Shown here piece after piece: positions 55,277 to 63,492 of a DNA stretch of 64,000 nucleotides. This stretch comes from Planctomyces sp. SH-PL14 (lineage in GTDB: Bacteria; Planctomycetota; Planctomycetia; Planctomycetales; Planctomycetaceae). The translations under genes and the position numbers were made by a program. The notes beneath the pieces were generated by a model, which saw only the letters and a list, made by a program, of their open reading frames with translations, was not told the DNA's origin and did no database searches. Numbering within the stretch: position 1 is the first letter of the stretch; each line of letters opens with the position of its first letter. The DNA lies in contig NZ_CP011270.1 in NCBI RefSeq assembly GCF_001610835.1, forward strand, positions 5,474,001-5,538,000, written 5' to 3'.

Positions 55277-57745
55277 CTATCGCACGTACAGGAACTCGTT
55301 GCTCGTCAGGAGGACTTGAGCCAGGGCCTCCCACGCCCGCTGCTGCGGCTTCGCTTCGGTCTGATCGCCCGGGGGCGGGCCAAAGCCGGTAAGGAAGTCG
55401 AGGGCGGCGCGGGTCTCGGGCGCGGTCGGGGAGCGGCCGAAGGCGAGCTGGTAGGCGCGGTCGATCCGCTGCGAATCATCACGGTCCGGCTCGGCGAGGA
55501 GGCGGGCGGCGAGCTTCTCCGACGAGCTCAGGACGAGGTCGCTGTTGAGGAGGAGAAGCGCCTGCGGGGAGACGGTCGTCGAGGCCCGGTCGCCGCTGAC
55601 GACGCTCGGCTCGGGGAAGTCGAACTGCTGGAACAGGTCGTAAACGTGGTTGCGGATCACCGGCAGGTAGATCGACCGCCGCGGGATGTCGTACCCGGTC
55701 GCGTCCTTCGAAGTGTGGTCGAAGATGTAGGAGCGGTTCCCCAGCTTGCAGGTGTCGCCGCCGACGGTCCGGTCGAGCGTCCCGGCAACCGCCAGCAGGC
55801 CGTCGCGGATCTCTTCGGCTTCCAGGCGGCGGAGGGAGAATCGCCAGTGGAGGCGGTTCTCCGGATCGAGCCGCAGCCCGTCGGGATTGGGATCGGAGCT
55901 CCGCTGATAAACCTGCGAGAGCAGGATCACCCGGTGCAGCTTCTTGATCGACCAGCCCTGCTCGACGAACTCGCTGGCGAGCCATTCGAGGAGCGGCGGG
56001 ATCGCGGGCCGTTCGCCCAGGATGCCGAAGTTGTCGGTGGTGTTGCTCAGCCCCTGGCCAAAGTGCCACCGCCAGACCCGGTTGACCATCACGCGGGCGG
56101 TGAGCGGGTGCTCGCGGCGGGTCAGCCACTCCGCCAGCTCCAGCCGGCCGCTCCGCTCCGAAGGGATCGCGGTCATGATCGGCGCGTCGGTCGTGGCGAT
56201 CGCCCTATCGTCGGCCGGGGCCTCGGTCGAAACCACCTGCAGGAACCCGCGGGGGACTTCCTCGCCGAGGGTCAGGTGGCTGCCGCGGCGATGGATCTTG
56301 AGGTTCACCGGTTCCGCCTCGGTCACGCCGAGGGCGGTCGGGAGGACGGGGGCCTTCTTCTCCAGTTCCTTGAGCTCCGCTTCGAGCGTCGGCTTCTCTT
56401 CGGCCGTGGCGGCGGTGATCCGGGCCTTCAGGTCGGCGACCTGCTTCGTATGGGCGGCCGCCTGTTCTTCTTCCGCGGCGCTGGCGATCGAGTTCTCCCA
56501 CCAGCGGGAGACGATCCCCGCCCCCTGCGGCTCCATCGTCTTCGTGCTGCGGAGGATGCCGGCGAGGGCGTAGTAGTCGGCGGTCGGGACGGGGTCGAAC
56601 TTGTGGTCGTGGCACCGCGCGCAGCCCAGCGTCAGCCCCAGGAACGCCTTCCCGAGGGTGTCGACCTGCTCGTCGATGATGTCCATCTGCATCTTGGTCT
56701 TGTCCGGCTCCGCCAGGACCTTTGCCCCGAGCGACAGGAACCCGGTCGCGATCAGCCGCTCCTGCCGGCGGGCGGGGTCGTCCGTCGCGATGAGGTCCCC
56801 GGCGATCTGTTCCCTGACGAACTCGTCGTACGGCTTGTCGCGGTTGAACGCCTGGACGACGTAATCGCGATACCGCCACGCGTTCCCGAAGGCGACGTTC
56901 TCATCCAGCCCGTTCGAGTCCGCATACCGCGCGACATCGAGCCAGTGCCGCCCCCACCGCTCGCCGTAGGCAGGCGACTCCAGCAGCTCGTCGACAACCG
57001 TCGCGAAGGCATCGGGCGCGGGATCGTTCACGAACCGCTCGACCTGCTCGGGCGTCGGCGGGAGTCCGGTCAGGTCGAAGTAAGCCCGGCGGATCAGGAC
57101 GCGGCGACTCGCGGGTGCGGCCGGAGCGAGCCCTTTCTCTTCGAGGGCGGCGAGGACGAAGCGGTCGATCGGCGTGGCCGCGAGCGACATGTCGCGGACG
57201 GCGGGAAGCTCCGGCCGAACGACGGGCTGGAAGGCCCAGAACCCGCGTCCGTCGGCAACGCTCATCCCCATCTTCTTGCGGGGGGCGGCCGGGTCGGCGG
57301 CGTCTCCCTGCCGGGGGTCGGGAGCCCCCATCTTGATCCACTGGGCGAGCAGATCGATCTCGGCGTCGGAGAGCTTGTTCTCCGGCGGCATCTGGAGTTC
57401 GCTGTCCTTGTAGCGGACCGCCCGCATCAGGAGGCTGGCGTCCGGATCGCCGGGGACGAGCGCCGGGCCGCCGTGTCCGCCCCGCCGCCAGCCTGCCGCG
57501 GTGTCGAGCCGGAGGTCTCCTTCGGGCTCGGATCCTTCGGCGGAGTGGCAGTCGGTGCAGTGCTTGACGAACAGCGGGCGGATTTTCTTTTCGAAGAACT
57601 CGATTCCGTCGGGGGTCGCGGCCGCGGCCGGGGGGGCGTCATCGGCTCGGAGACTCGACGAGACCGGGTCCAGGGGAGCGACGAGCAGGAGCAGAGTGGG
57701 GAGCGCGAGCCGGAGCGTGAGGAGCGGCGGGCGACGGGATGGCAT
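55277..57745 (-). CDS. PSCyt1-DUF1549-DUF1553 protein (planctomycete cytochrome C family)
   Basis: 822 residues from ATG 57745 with a signal peptide (LRLALPTLLLLVAPLDPVSSSLRA). PSCyt1: FFEKKIRPLFVKHCTDCHSAEGSEPEGDLRLD with haem motif CTDCH and distal Met in ELQMPP. DUF1549: LIRRAYFDLTGLPPTPEQVERFVND, HWLDVARYADSNG and CARCHDHKFDPVPTADYYALAGIL. A Lys/Glu/Ala coiled coil of about 40 residues. DUF1553: EWLTRREHPLTARVMVNRVWRWHFGQGLSNTTDNFG ... ALLLLNSDLVLSSSEKLAARLL, ending LLTSNEFLYVR. Probable periplasmic multi-domain redox protein working with the DUF1501 partner downstream. Confidence 0.94.
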   Translation of the reverse strand: MPSRRPPLLTLRLALPTLLLLVAPLDPVSSSLRADDAPPAAAATPDGIEFFEKKIRPLFVKHCTDCHSAEGSEPEGDLRLDTAAGWRRGGHGGPALVPGDPDASLLMRAVRYKDSELQMPPENKLSDAEIDLLAQWIKMGAPDPRQGDAADPAAPRKKMGMSVADGRGFWAFQPVVRPELPAVRDMSLAATPIDRFVLAALEEKGLAPAAPASRRVLIRRAYFDLTGLPPTPEQVERFVNDPAPDAFATVVDELLESPAYGERWGRHWLDVARYADSNGLDENVAFGNAWRYRDYVVQAFNRDKPYDEFVREQIAGDLIATDDPARRQERLIATGFLSLGAKVLAEPDKTKMQMDIIDEQVDTLGKAFLGLTLGCARCHDHKFDPVPTADYYALAGILRSTKTMEPQGAGIVSRWWENSIASAAEEEQAAAHTKQVADLKARITAATAEEKPTLEAELKELEKKAPVLPTALGVTEAEPVNLKIHRRGSHLTLGEEVPRGFLQVVSTEAPADDRAIATTDAPIMTAIPSERSGRLELAEWLTRREHPLTARVMVNRVWRWHFGQGLSNTTDNFGILGERPAIPPLLEWLASEFVEQGWSIKKLHRVILLSQVYQRSSDPNPDGLRLDPENRLHWRFSLRRLEAEEIRDGLLAVAGTLDRTVGGDTCKLGNRSYIFDHTSKDATGYDIPRRSIYLPVIRNHVYDLFQQFDFPEPSVVSGDRASTTVSPQALLLLNSDLVLSSSEKLAARLLAEPDRDDSQRIDRAYQLAFGRSPTAPETRAALDFLTGFGPPPGDQTEAKPQQRAWEALAQVLLTSNEFLYVR

Positions 57746-58350
57746 CCGGGAAACTCCCAACGGTCGCGGACAACCGTCTTCCGCGGCGGGGATCGCGGAC
57801 CGGTGAGGCGGCGGTCCAGGTTCCGACGGCAGAGAGGCGAACGGGGGCGAGGGGCGGGGCAGGCGGGGGACGGGACGAGCCGTGGGGCGGACAGTCTCCG
57901 TCGACAAAAACTCTACCCGGAAATGAGCCCCGTCGCGATTCCCGATCCGGGAAAGGATGATTTTGCGCTGCCTAATACTGGGGAGATTCCGGGATCGCGA
58001 ACCACGTCCTTGCCGGCACAGCGCTGATCGCTCAAACCCAACGTGCGACGGCAGCCGGGGTCAAGGGGGCCTCGCCCCCTTGCCGCCGGAGGCCTCTTCC
58101 ATGAGGAACCGTGGTAAACAACGGACGTCCCCTTTGTGGTACCGGCGATGAGGACTCCCCGCTCGCCCTGCCATCCCCGCGCGTTGGTGAGGGGGCATAC
58201 GACACGTCGTCCGCGCTTGGACCCTCGCTCCTTCAGAAAGATCGGGACGAGACGGGCCTCCGGCGGGCAAAGGGGCGTTGCCCCTCTGCACTCCCCACCA
58301 GGGGTTACCCCCTGGACCCCGGTTCGGTTGCGCCCGGGATCATCCGTCGA
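57746..58350. other. Intergenic region with repeat copy A
   Basis: About 605 bp between the cytochrome-family gene and the LysR gene. 57746-58029 shows no gene or clear signal; the rest is copy A of the 300-bp repeat. Confidence 0.6.
58030..58323 (+). repeat. 300-bp dispersed repeat, copy A
   Basis: Starts GCTCAAACCCAACGTGC and ends with CCCCTGGACCCCGG. The reverse complement of 61901-62201 matches it nearly throughout, with identical blocks such as CGGACGTCCCCTTTGTGGTA and CCTCCGGCGGGCAAAGGGGC. It contains several short GC palindromes (GGGGTTACCCC, AAGGGGGC..GCCCCCTT). No transposase or long frame. Confidence 0.75.
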
Positions 58351-59310
58351 TCAATGGCTTCCTCTTCCACTTCGCCGGACCGGCGCCGGCACCAACGATC
58401 GCCGCAAAGCCTCCCGAAAAATCTCCACCGGCCGCGACAGGTGCGCAAACTTCCGCGTCACCACCGCCACACCAATCGAATCCGCCTGCTCCGGCAGCGG
58501 ACGAATATGAAGCTTCGAAGCCCCAGCACTCCCCCCCGCAATGTGCACCAGAGCAATCCCCAGCCCCGCCGCCACATACTGCTGAATGTTGTCCAGCAGC
58601 GGCGTCTCCATCACGATCCGCACCCGGTCGACCAGCTGATGCTGCACCAGCACCTGATCCAGCGACCGCCGCGCATACGCCCCCTCAGGCGGAACAACAA
58701 GCGGATACGCCACCCAGTCCGCCGGCGTCACGACCCGCTTCCGGGCCAGCGGATGCCGCGCCGGCGTGATCAGCGAAAACGGCAGATCCGCCACAAACTC
58801 AAAGTCGACCTGCGGCGGCAACGGCTCCTTGCGGTCCTGAAACACGATCCCGATATCCGCCTGCCCCCGCTCCACCAGCTCAACAATCTGCTTGATCCAG
58901 ATCAGCACGCGGAGCTTCAACCGCACCTCCGGGTTCTCCGCGGTGAACGTCCGGACCGCCGCCGGAAGATGAGACGACGCCAGATACGGCGTAGCGGCGA
59001 CCGTCAGCTCCGGCGGCAACTGCAACTGCCGCGCGGCAAACAGCGACTCCAGCGAATCCAGCCCGCTGACGTGCGGCTGAACGATATCAAGGAGCACCCG
59101 CCCTTCATCGGTCAGCTCAACAACCCGGCCACGACGGCGGATAAGCGTGGTCTTGAGATGCGTCTCCAGAGCCCGGACCTGCTGCCACACGGTCGGCGTC
59201 GAAAGCCCCAGCCGGCGAGCCGCAGCGGTGAAATTCCCCTCAGTCGCAACGACGCAGAAACTCCGCAGTTGCGGCAGCTGGATCTCCTTGTAGCGGTCGG
59301 TGCGGTTCAT
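58351..59310 (-). CDS. LysR-family transcriptional regulator
   Basis: 319 residues. N-terminal winged helix QLPQLRSFCVVATEGNFTAAARRLGLSTPTVWQQVRALETHLKTTLIRRRGRVVELTDEGRVLLD, then a substrate-binding domain (LTVAATPYLASSHLPAAVRTFTAENPEVRLKLRVL ... QADIGIVFQDRKEPLPPQVDFEFVADLPFSLITPARHPLA). The pattern resembles CysB/Cbl-type regulators. No divergent target gene is adjacent; a repeat lies on each side. The coinducer is unknown. Confidence 0.93.
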   Translation of the reverse strand: MNRTDRYKEIQLPQLRSFCVVATEGNFTAAARRLGLSTPTVWQQVRALETHLKTTLIRRRGRVVELTDEGRVLLDIVQPHVSGLDSLESLFAARQLQLPPELTVAATPYLASSHLPAAVRTFTAENPEVRLKLRVLIWIKQIVELVERGQADIGIVFQDRKEPLPPQVDFEFVADLPFSLITPARHPLARKRVVTPADWVAYPLVVPPEGAYARRSLDQVLVQHQLVDRVRIVMETPLLDNIQQYVAAGLGIALVHIAGGSAGASKLHIRPLPEQADSIGVAVVTRKFAHLSRPVEIFREALRRSLVPAPVRRSGRGSH

Positions 59311-59409
59311 GAGGGAGGGCGAACCCGTAAGGACTGGCGAGCGACGGCCACTCTAAAGGGACCCTCCACGAAATCGAAGCGAGGTCACCCGCGGGCCGTC
59401 GAAGAGATG

Positions 59410-59490
59410 AAACACAGAGACACGGAGAGCACAGAGAGGGGAAGAATAAGAGCCACAGATGAACACGGATCAACACAGATAAAGGCAGGG
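59410..59490. repeat. ACACAGAGACACGGAGAG / CCACAGATGAACACGGAT dispersed repeat
   Basis: GAAACACAGAGACACGGAGAG followed by GCCACAGATGAACACGGATC and AACACAGATAAAGGCAGGGG. Both units are also found, in similar order, in the left half of the 53375-53555 element. Here the right arm is missing. Confidence 0.55.
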
Positions 59491-59596
59491 GACACGAACG
59501 GTGTCGAGCCCCCGTCGCGGGATCGTGGCCCCGATGTTCAGGCCCGTCCGGTTGAGGAGTGAGTCGTGAGCGTCGGAAGATGTTTCCAAAGAGGGA

Positions 59597-59783
59597 ACGC
59601 CGAAGGCGTTAAACAACTTAGCCTGGGGCAACGCCCCAGGTTTGCGTTGCGTCTCAATCGGTGAGCCCTGAAGGGGCGACACAAGGCCGTTGTTGTGGCG
59701 CCCCTTCAGGGCTTCGGATCAATTGTGATCGCCATTCCTGGGGCGTTGCCCCAGGCTGGTTTGTTTCACGCCGTTGGCGTGGC
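59597..59783. repeat. Nested palindrome of about 187 bp
   Basis: The 21-bp arms at 59620-59640 and 59737-59757 are exact complements (AGCCTGGGGCAACGCCCCAG... and its reverse). Each arm is itself a small palindrome. Outside them imperfect pairing continues (ACGCCGAAGGCGTTAAACAA against the ...GCCGTTGGCGT side). Inside, GCCCTGAAGGGGCG at 59665-59678 pairs with CGCCCCTTCAGGGC at 59699-59712. It would fold as a branched hairpin. Confidence 0.7.
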
Positions 59784-59841
59784 CCTGCTCTCAAGGTCCG
59801 CGTTCTCCGGGCCTCCCCGCGTGACGCTCATTCCGCCCATC

Positions 59842-60120
59842 TCACGCGGGCCCGAACCGTCTCCAGAGCTCCTCGAACGCGACCGCCTCCATCGTCGTTC
59901 CGGTGAACTCGTGCTGTTCGTTGATCTCCGACAGGGGGGGGCAGGGCACTTGGCCCAGCCACGTTCCTCCGGAGCATTGGTCTGCATCGGCGAAGTCGAC
60001 ATGACCGTCCGCAAAGAATTCGAGCTTCCGCACCTCGTTCCGCTCCGCGTCCAGCTCCGAAACGAGCCGAACCGGTTCGTCGGGAAAACTGTGATGCCAC
60101 AGAACGTCGATGTACTCCAC
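59842..60120 (-). CDS. DUF6881-like small protein
   Basis: 92 residues (MEYIDVLWHHSFPDEPVRLVSELDAERNEVRKLEFFADGHVDFADADQCSGGTWLGQVPCPPLSEIN...). The Y.DV.W.H...DEPVR..SE.D..R.E.RK.E.F.DG pattern belongs to a widespread small family of immunity-like or unknown proteins. Function unknown. Confidence 0.75.
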   Translation of the reverse strand: MEYIDVLWHHSFPDEPVRLVSELDAERNEVRKLEFFADGHVDFADADQCSGGTWLGQVPCPPLSEINEQHEFTGTTMEAVAFEELWRRFGPA

Positions 60121-60189
60121 GGCGCGTCCTCAATGGTGTTCGGTGAGTGCCACGGCCCTCTCGCGAAGCCCCAATCCTGCGGCGAGTCG

Positions 60190-60624
60190 TCATTCCTCCT
60201 CGTCGTCGTCGTCCTCCTCCTCGGACCCAAACTCCTCGCCCGAGTCCTCCGGATCGTTCCCGCCGGGAGCGAGGTCGCCGAACAGTGCGAACCTCAGGGC
60301 CGGCATGCCGAAGGCGATGAAGGCCAGGATCGCGTTCAGCAGGCTGGGCTGGGAGCGGCGATCGATCAGCGGCAGTCCGCCGACAACGCCATGAACGAGA
60401 TAGGCCGCGCATCCGGCGAAGACGATCCAGGCGACCCCCCGCCACGCCCAGCCGAACCGCTCGCCGTTCCAGAGCCCGAGGAGGACGAAGACCGAAAGCA
60501 GTTCGGTAGCGGCGAGGACCACCACGGCGGTGACCGTCTTGAGCCCGCCAAGCAGCGGCAACGCCAGAGCGAAGATCAGGAAGGACGGAAACAACGCCCA
60601 GAATACGAATCCGCGGGCCGGCAT
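60190..60624 (-). CDS. Small integral membrane protein with acidic tail
   Basis: 144 residues from ATG 60624. Four hydrophobic helices (FVFWALFPSFLIFALALPLLG, TAVVVLAATELLSVFVLLGLW, GVAWIVFAGCAAYLVHGVVGG, LNAILAFIAFGMPALRFALFG) and a tail of Asp/Glu (GSEEEDDDDEEE). No family recognised. A longer frame upstream overlaps the SIMPL gene and is not used. Confidence 0.65.
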   Translation of the reverse strand: MPARGFVFWALFPSFLIFALALPLLGGLKTVTAVVVLAATELLSVFVLLGLWNGERFGWAWRGVAWIVFAGCAAYLVHGVVGGLPLIDRRSQPSLLNAILAFIAFGMPALRFALFGDLAPGGNDPEDSGEEFGSEEEDDDDEEE

Positions 60625-60703
60625 GCGTGCTCCCCGTGTTGAAATCGGCCCGTGCCTCTCCGGGCGAACGCGCGTCTGAAGGGGGGCGGCGGTTCGCCTC
60701 CGG

Positions 60704-61660
60704 TTACTTCTCCTCGTCGCCGACGTCGAACGTCGCCACGACCTTGATCTCGAAGTCGAGGGCCCGCCAGTTCTTGCCCCAGACCTCGTCGTCCTCGCGG
60801 CGGATGTTCTCCTCGCGGACGAGAGCGGAAGTGGAGGAGACGTCCGGGTTGTACATCTCGTAGGCCCCCTCCTCCATGAAGGCGGGAACCCGCAGGCTGC
60901 GGAGCCGCTGGAGCGGAGTGCCGGCTCCGGCGGCGAGGATCTCGGCATCCCGCTTCGCCCGGGCAAAGGCGCGGGCCGCGCACTTCTTCTGCTCGTCGAG
61001 GGGCAGGTGCGCGACGAACAGGTACTTCGCCACTCCCGGCGAGAGGGTCGGCATGAGGCCGAAGCGGTTGTTCTCTTCCTCCTCCTGCGGGTCGTCCCCG
61101 TCTCCACCGTCCTCGCCGTCGTTGACCTTGGAGAGGTCGGCGTCACGGATCTTCTGCTGCAGCGTCCCGATCTCGACCGCCAGCTCGATCGGCTCGCGGG
61201 CCTTGAGCTCCCAGTCCGCCGTCAGCGACATCGAGGCCGAGACCTTGCGGGCGGGAGCGGCCGCGGGGGCTTCGGCCGGCGGGGCGTTGCCGGCACCCGC
61301 GGCGGCCGCCTTGGGCTTGGCCTCGTCGTCCTCTTCCGCGTTGGCCGCCTCGGCGCCGTCGATCGGCTGGTTCTTCCGGATCCCCGGGTCGCCGAAGCGG
61401 ATCGACTCCGGGATCGCACCCAGGACCTGGAGCTGTTTGCGGTCCCGTTCGATCAGGACCTTGAGCATCGCCATCGCGTCGGCGATCGACTCTCCGTGGA
61501 CGACAAGTTCCATCCGCAGCCGCATCTTCTCCGGGCGGAGCCGGACGTTCGCCGTCCCCGACGCCTGGATCCCTTCGGAGCGGATGATCTGAGCCTGAGC
61601 TTCGGCGGCCGCGAAGACCGACAGTGAGCACAGGAGGGCGAGCCGGATGGAGGATCTCAA
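60704..61660 (-). CDS. SIMPL (DUF541) domain protein, exported
   Basis: 318 residues if TTG 61660 is the start; this gives a good signal peptide (SSIRLALLCSLSVFAAAEAQAQ). ATG 61780 would add 40 residues of non-signal sequence, and the frame further up runs into repeat copy B. SIMPL core: IIRSEGIQASGTANVRLRPEKMRLRMELVVHGESIADAMAMLKVLIERDRKQLQVLG. An Ala/Pro/Glu-rich insertion of about 50 residues divides the domain. The second half contains FVAHLPLDEQKKCAARAFARAKRDAEILAAGAG. Envelope protein of unclear role, linked elsewhere to oxidative stress. Confidence 0.75.
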   Translation of the reverse strand: MRSSIRLALLCSLSVFAAAEAQAQIIRSEGIQASGTANVRLRPEKMRLRMELVVHGESIADAMAMLKVLIERDRKQLQVLGAIPESIRFGDPGIRKNQPIDGAEAANAEEDDEAKPKAAAAGAGNAPPAEAPAAAPARKVSASMSLTADWELKAREPIELAVEIGTLQQKIRDADLSKVNDGEDGGDGDDPQEEEENNRFGLMPTLSPGVAKYLFVAHLPLDEQKKCAARAFARAKRDAEILAAGAGTPLQRLRSLRVPAFMEEGAYEMYNPDVSSTSALVREENIRREDDEVWGKNWRALDFEIKVVATFDVGDEEK

Positions 61661-62255
61661 GTCGGGACCTGCGAGCCAGGGGAAGGCGATTCGGGGTCGA
61701 GGGGCCGTCTCGTCGATGGGCGGCGCGATCGGAGGGAACGCCCGGTGTGGAGCCCTGCCGCGAGTCGCCCTTCGATGCATCGACACAGACGGACATCGAT
61801 CGCTGCAGTGTCGGTCGTGGCTGAGCGGCGGGTCAAGCAGACCGCTGGTTGGATGGACGGGGGGGACATTTGCCGATTGGTGGTCACCCAGATACTTGCC
61901 AACCGGGTCCAGGGGCACCCTGGTGGGGGATGCAAGGGGGCGACGCCCCTTTGCCCGCCGGAGGCCTGGCCGTCGGAAGATGTCTGAAGGAGCAAGTGTC
62001 CAATCGCGGCCAACGTATCGTATGTCCCCTCACCAACCCGCGAGGATTGCAAACCCAGCGGTGTGATATGAGGGAGTCCTCAACCCCGTTACCACAAAGG
62101 GGACGTCCGTCGTGTACCACGGTTCCTCACAGGAGTGCCTCCGGCGGCAAGGGGGCGTGGCCCCCTTGACCCCAGCCTGCCGTGGCACGTTGGGTTTGAG
62201 CTGGCAGAGTCGTGCCGGCATGGACGCGGTTCGAGACAGCGGACCACCCCCCGCG
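61661..62255. other. Intergenic region with repeat copy B
   Basis: Between the SIMPL gene and the FGE-like gene. Apart from a possible 5' extension of the SIMPL frame (to 61780) and copy B of the repeat, nothing is seen. Confidence 0.55.
61901..62201 (-). repeat. 300-bp dispersed repeat, copy B (inverted to copy A)
   Basis: Reverse complement of copy A at 58030-58323. Both ends, the GGACGTCCCCTTTGTGGTA block, the TTGGTGAGGGG.CATACGA block and the CCTCCGGCGGGCAAAGGGGC block are shared. The two copies enclose the LysR, DUF6881, membrane and SIMPL genes. Confidence 0.75.
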
Positions 62256-63191
62256 TCACTTCCGCACCGCAACCACCCGGAACCCGATGTGGTCATATCG
62301 CCGCTCCGGCTCAAACCGCACCCGGAACGCGCTTCGGCAGGGCCAGCCTTCGTCCGCCCAGCAGCCCCCGCGGCGGACGCGGGAGAGGGCGCCGTTCCGG
62401 CTCGGGGCGGCCGTCTCCCGGGCATCGCGAAGATCGGGATCGGTCCCTCCCGGCAGACGGCCGTGATACCAGTCCCGGCACCACTCATACGTATTGCCGT
62501 GCATGTCCCGGAGTCCCCAGGCGTTGGCGGGATACTGGCCGACCGGTGCCGCCCGGCCGAGCGACGGACCCGCCGGCGCGCCGTTGTAGGGCTGGCCCTT
62601 GTAGTTCGCCTGCCCGCTCCCGAGCCGGTCGCCGAACGACGTAGCGGTCGTGGTCCCGGCCCGGCAGGCGTACTCCCACTGGGCCTCGGTCGGGAGCCGG
62701 AACTCCCAGTCCTCCGGTAGCTCCCCCGCCTCACGGGCCTTTCGCGTGAGACTCGCGCAGAAGCCCTCCGCCTCGGCGAAGTTCACGTTGCCGACCGGGA
62801 GATCGTCCTCCGCGGGAAGCTCCTGCGTCGGCTCTCCGGGGAGCGGGCCGACGATCCGCTTCCAGTCCCCCTGCGTCGTCTCGTCCTGGCTCGTCCAGAA
62901 GCCCCGCGAAAGCCGGACCTCGACCTGCGTCTCATCCGGCCGCCGCTCCGGCTCGTCCGGCGGACTCCCCATCGTGAACCGCCCCGCCGGACACCAGCGG
63001 AGCGTCAGCCCCTGGACCTTCCGCTCGTCGCCGGGGCTCTGGCCGTCGAAGGACGACGAGGGGGCGGTCCGTGCCGAATCGTCCCCCTTCGCTTCAGGCT
63101 CGTCACGGCGACAGCCCGGCCCGACGGTTCCCGCCACGACCAGCAACAGGATCCACCGGAACACCACCTCCGCTGAGCCGCGAAACATCAT
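62256..63191 (-). CDS. FGE/SUMF1-type lipoprotein
   Basis: 311 residues from ATG 63191 (a second ATG follows directly). Signal with lipobox (WILLLVVAGTVGPGC). The FGE-sulfatase domain is clear: GLTLRWCPAGRFTMGSPPDEPERRPDETQVEVRLSRGFWTSQDETTQGDWKRI, LPVGNVNFAEAEGFCASLTRKA, FRLPTEAQWEYACRAGT, AWGLRDMHGNTYEWCRDWYHGRLPGG and SRVRRGGCWADEGWPCRSAFRVRFEPERRYDHIGFRVV. The catalytic cysteine pair of true formylglycine-generating enzymes is not evident, so it is probably one of the many planctomycete relatives of other function. Confidence 0.88.
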   Translation of the reverse strand: MMFRGSAEVVFRWILLLVVAGTVGPGCRRDEPEAKGDDSARTAPSSSFDGQSPGDERKVQGLTLRWCPAGRFTMGSPPDEPERRPDETQVEVRLSRGFWTSQDETTQGDWKRIVGPLPGEPTQELPAEDDLPVGNVNFAEAEGFCASLTRKAREAGELPEDWEFRLPTEAQWEYACRAGTTTATSFGDRLGSGQANYKGQPYNGAPAGPSLGRAAPVGQYPANAWGLRDMHGNTYEWCRDWYHGRLPGGTDPDLRDARETAAPSRNGALSRVRRGGCWADEGWPCRSAFRVRFEPERRYDHIGFRVVAVRK

Positions 63192-63492
63192 CGGCCTCCC
63201 GACCCGGACCCACCCGCAGGAACACCCGTTGTCGCCTGCACGGTTCCTCGACGGGGGGCCCCCTCCGGCGGCCAAAGGGCTGCCGCCCCCTGGACCTCCG
63301 GCCCCCGCCTCGACCAACTCCAATGCCGCCGCACCCCTCCACAACCGGCACAGCATGTATTTTCGGCAAACTCGACGTATTCGCCCCGTATAACCCAAAA
63401 TCCCCATTCTTGCATTGCGTCCGACCGCCCGGTCAAATACCGCGAAACCCTTTGGCGCGACACAACTCAATTTTCAACTACGGGGGCTTGTG
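63192..63492. other. Intergenic region with a partial repeat copy
   Basis: About 300 bp. 63239-63297 (CACGGTTCCTCG...CTCCGGCGGCCAAAGGGC...CCCCCTGGACC) is a shortened relative of the ends of copies A and B. The rest shows only AT-richer sequence before the next gene. Confidence 0.5.

Larger units (their letters stand above)
59311..59841. other. Intergenic region filled with repeats
   Basis: 530 bp without a convincing gene. It carries the 59410-59490 direct-type repeat and the 59597-59783 nested palindrome. Confidence 0.6.

Noticed and set aside
62256-63191. True formylglycine-generating sulfatase activator
   Set aside because: The fold is present, but the pair of catalytic cysteines near the C-terminus is not evident and no sulfatase gene is in the window.
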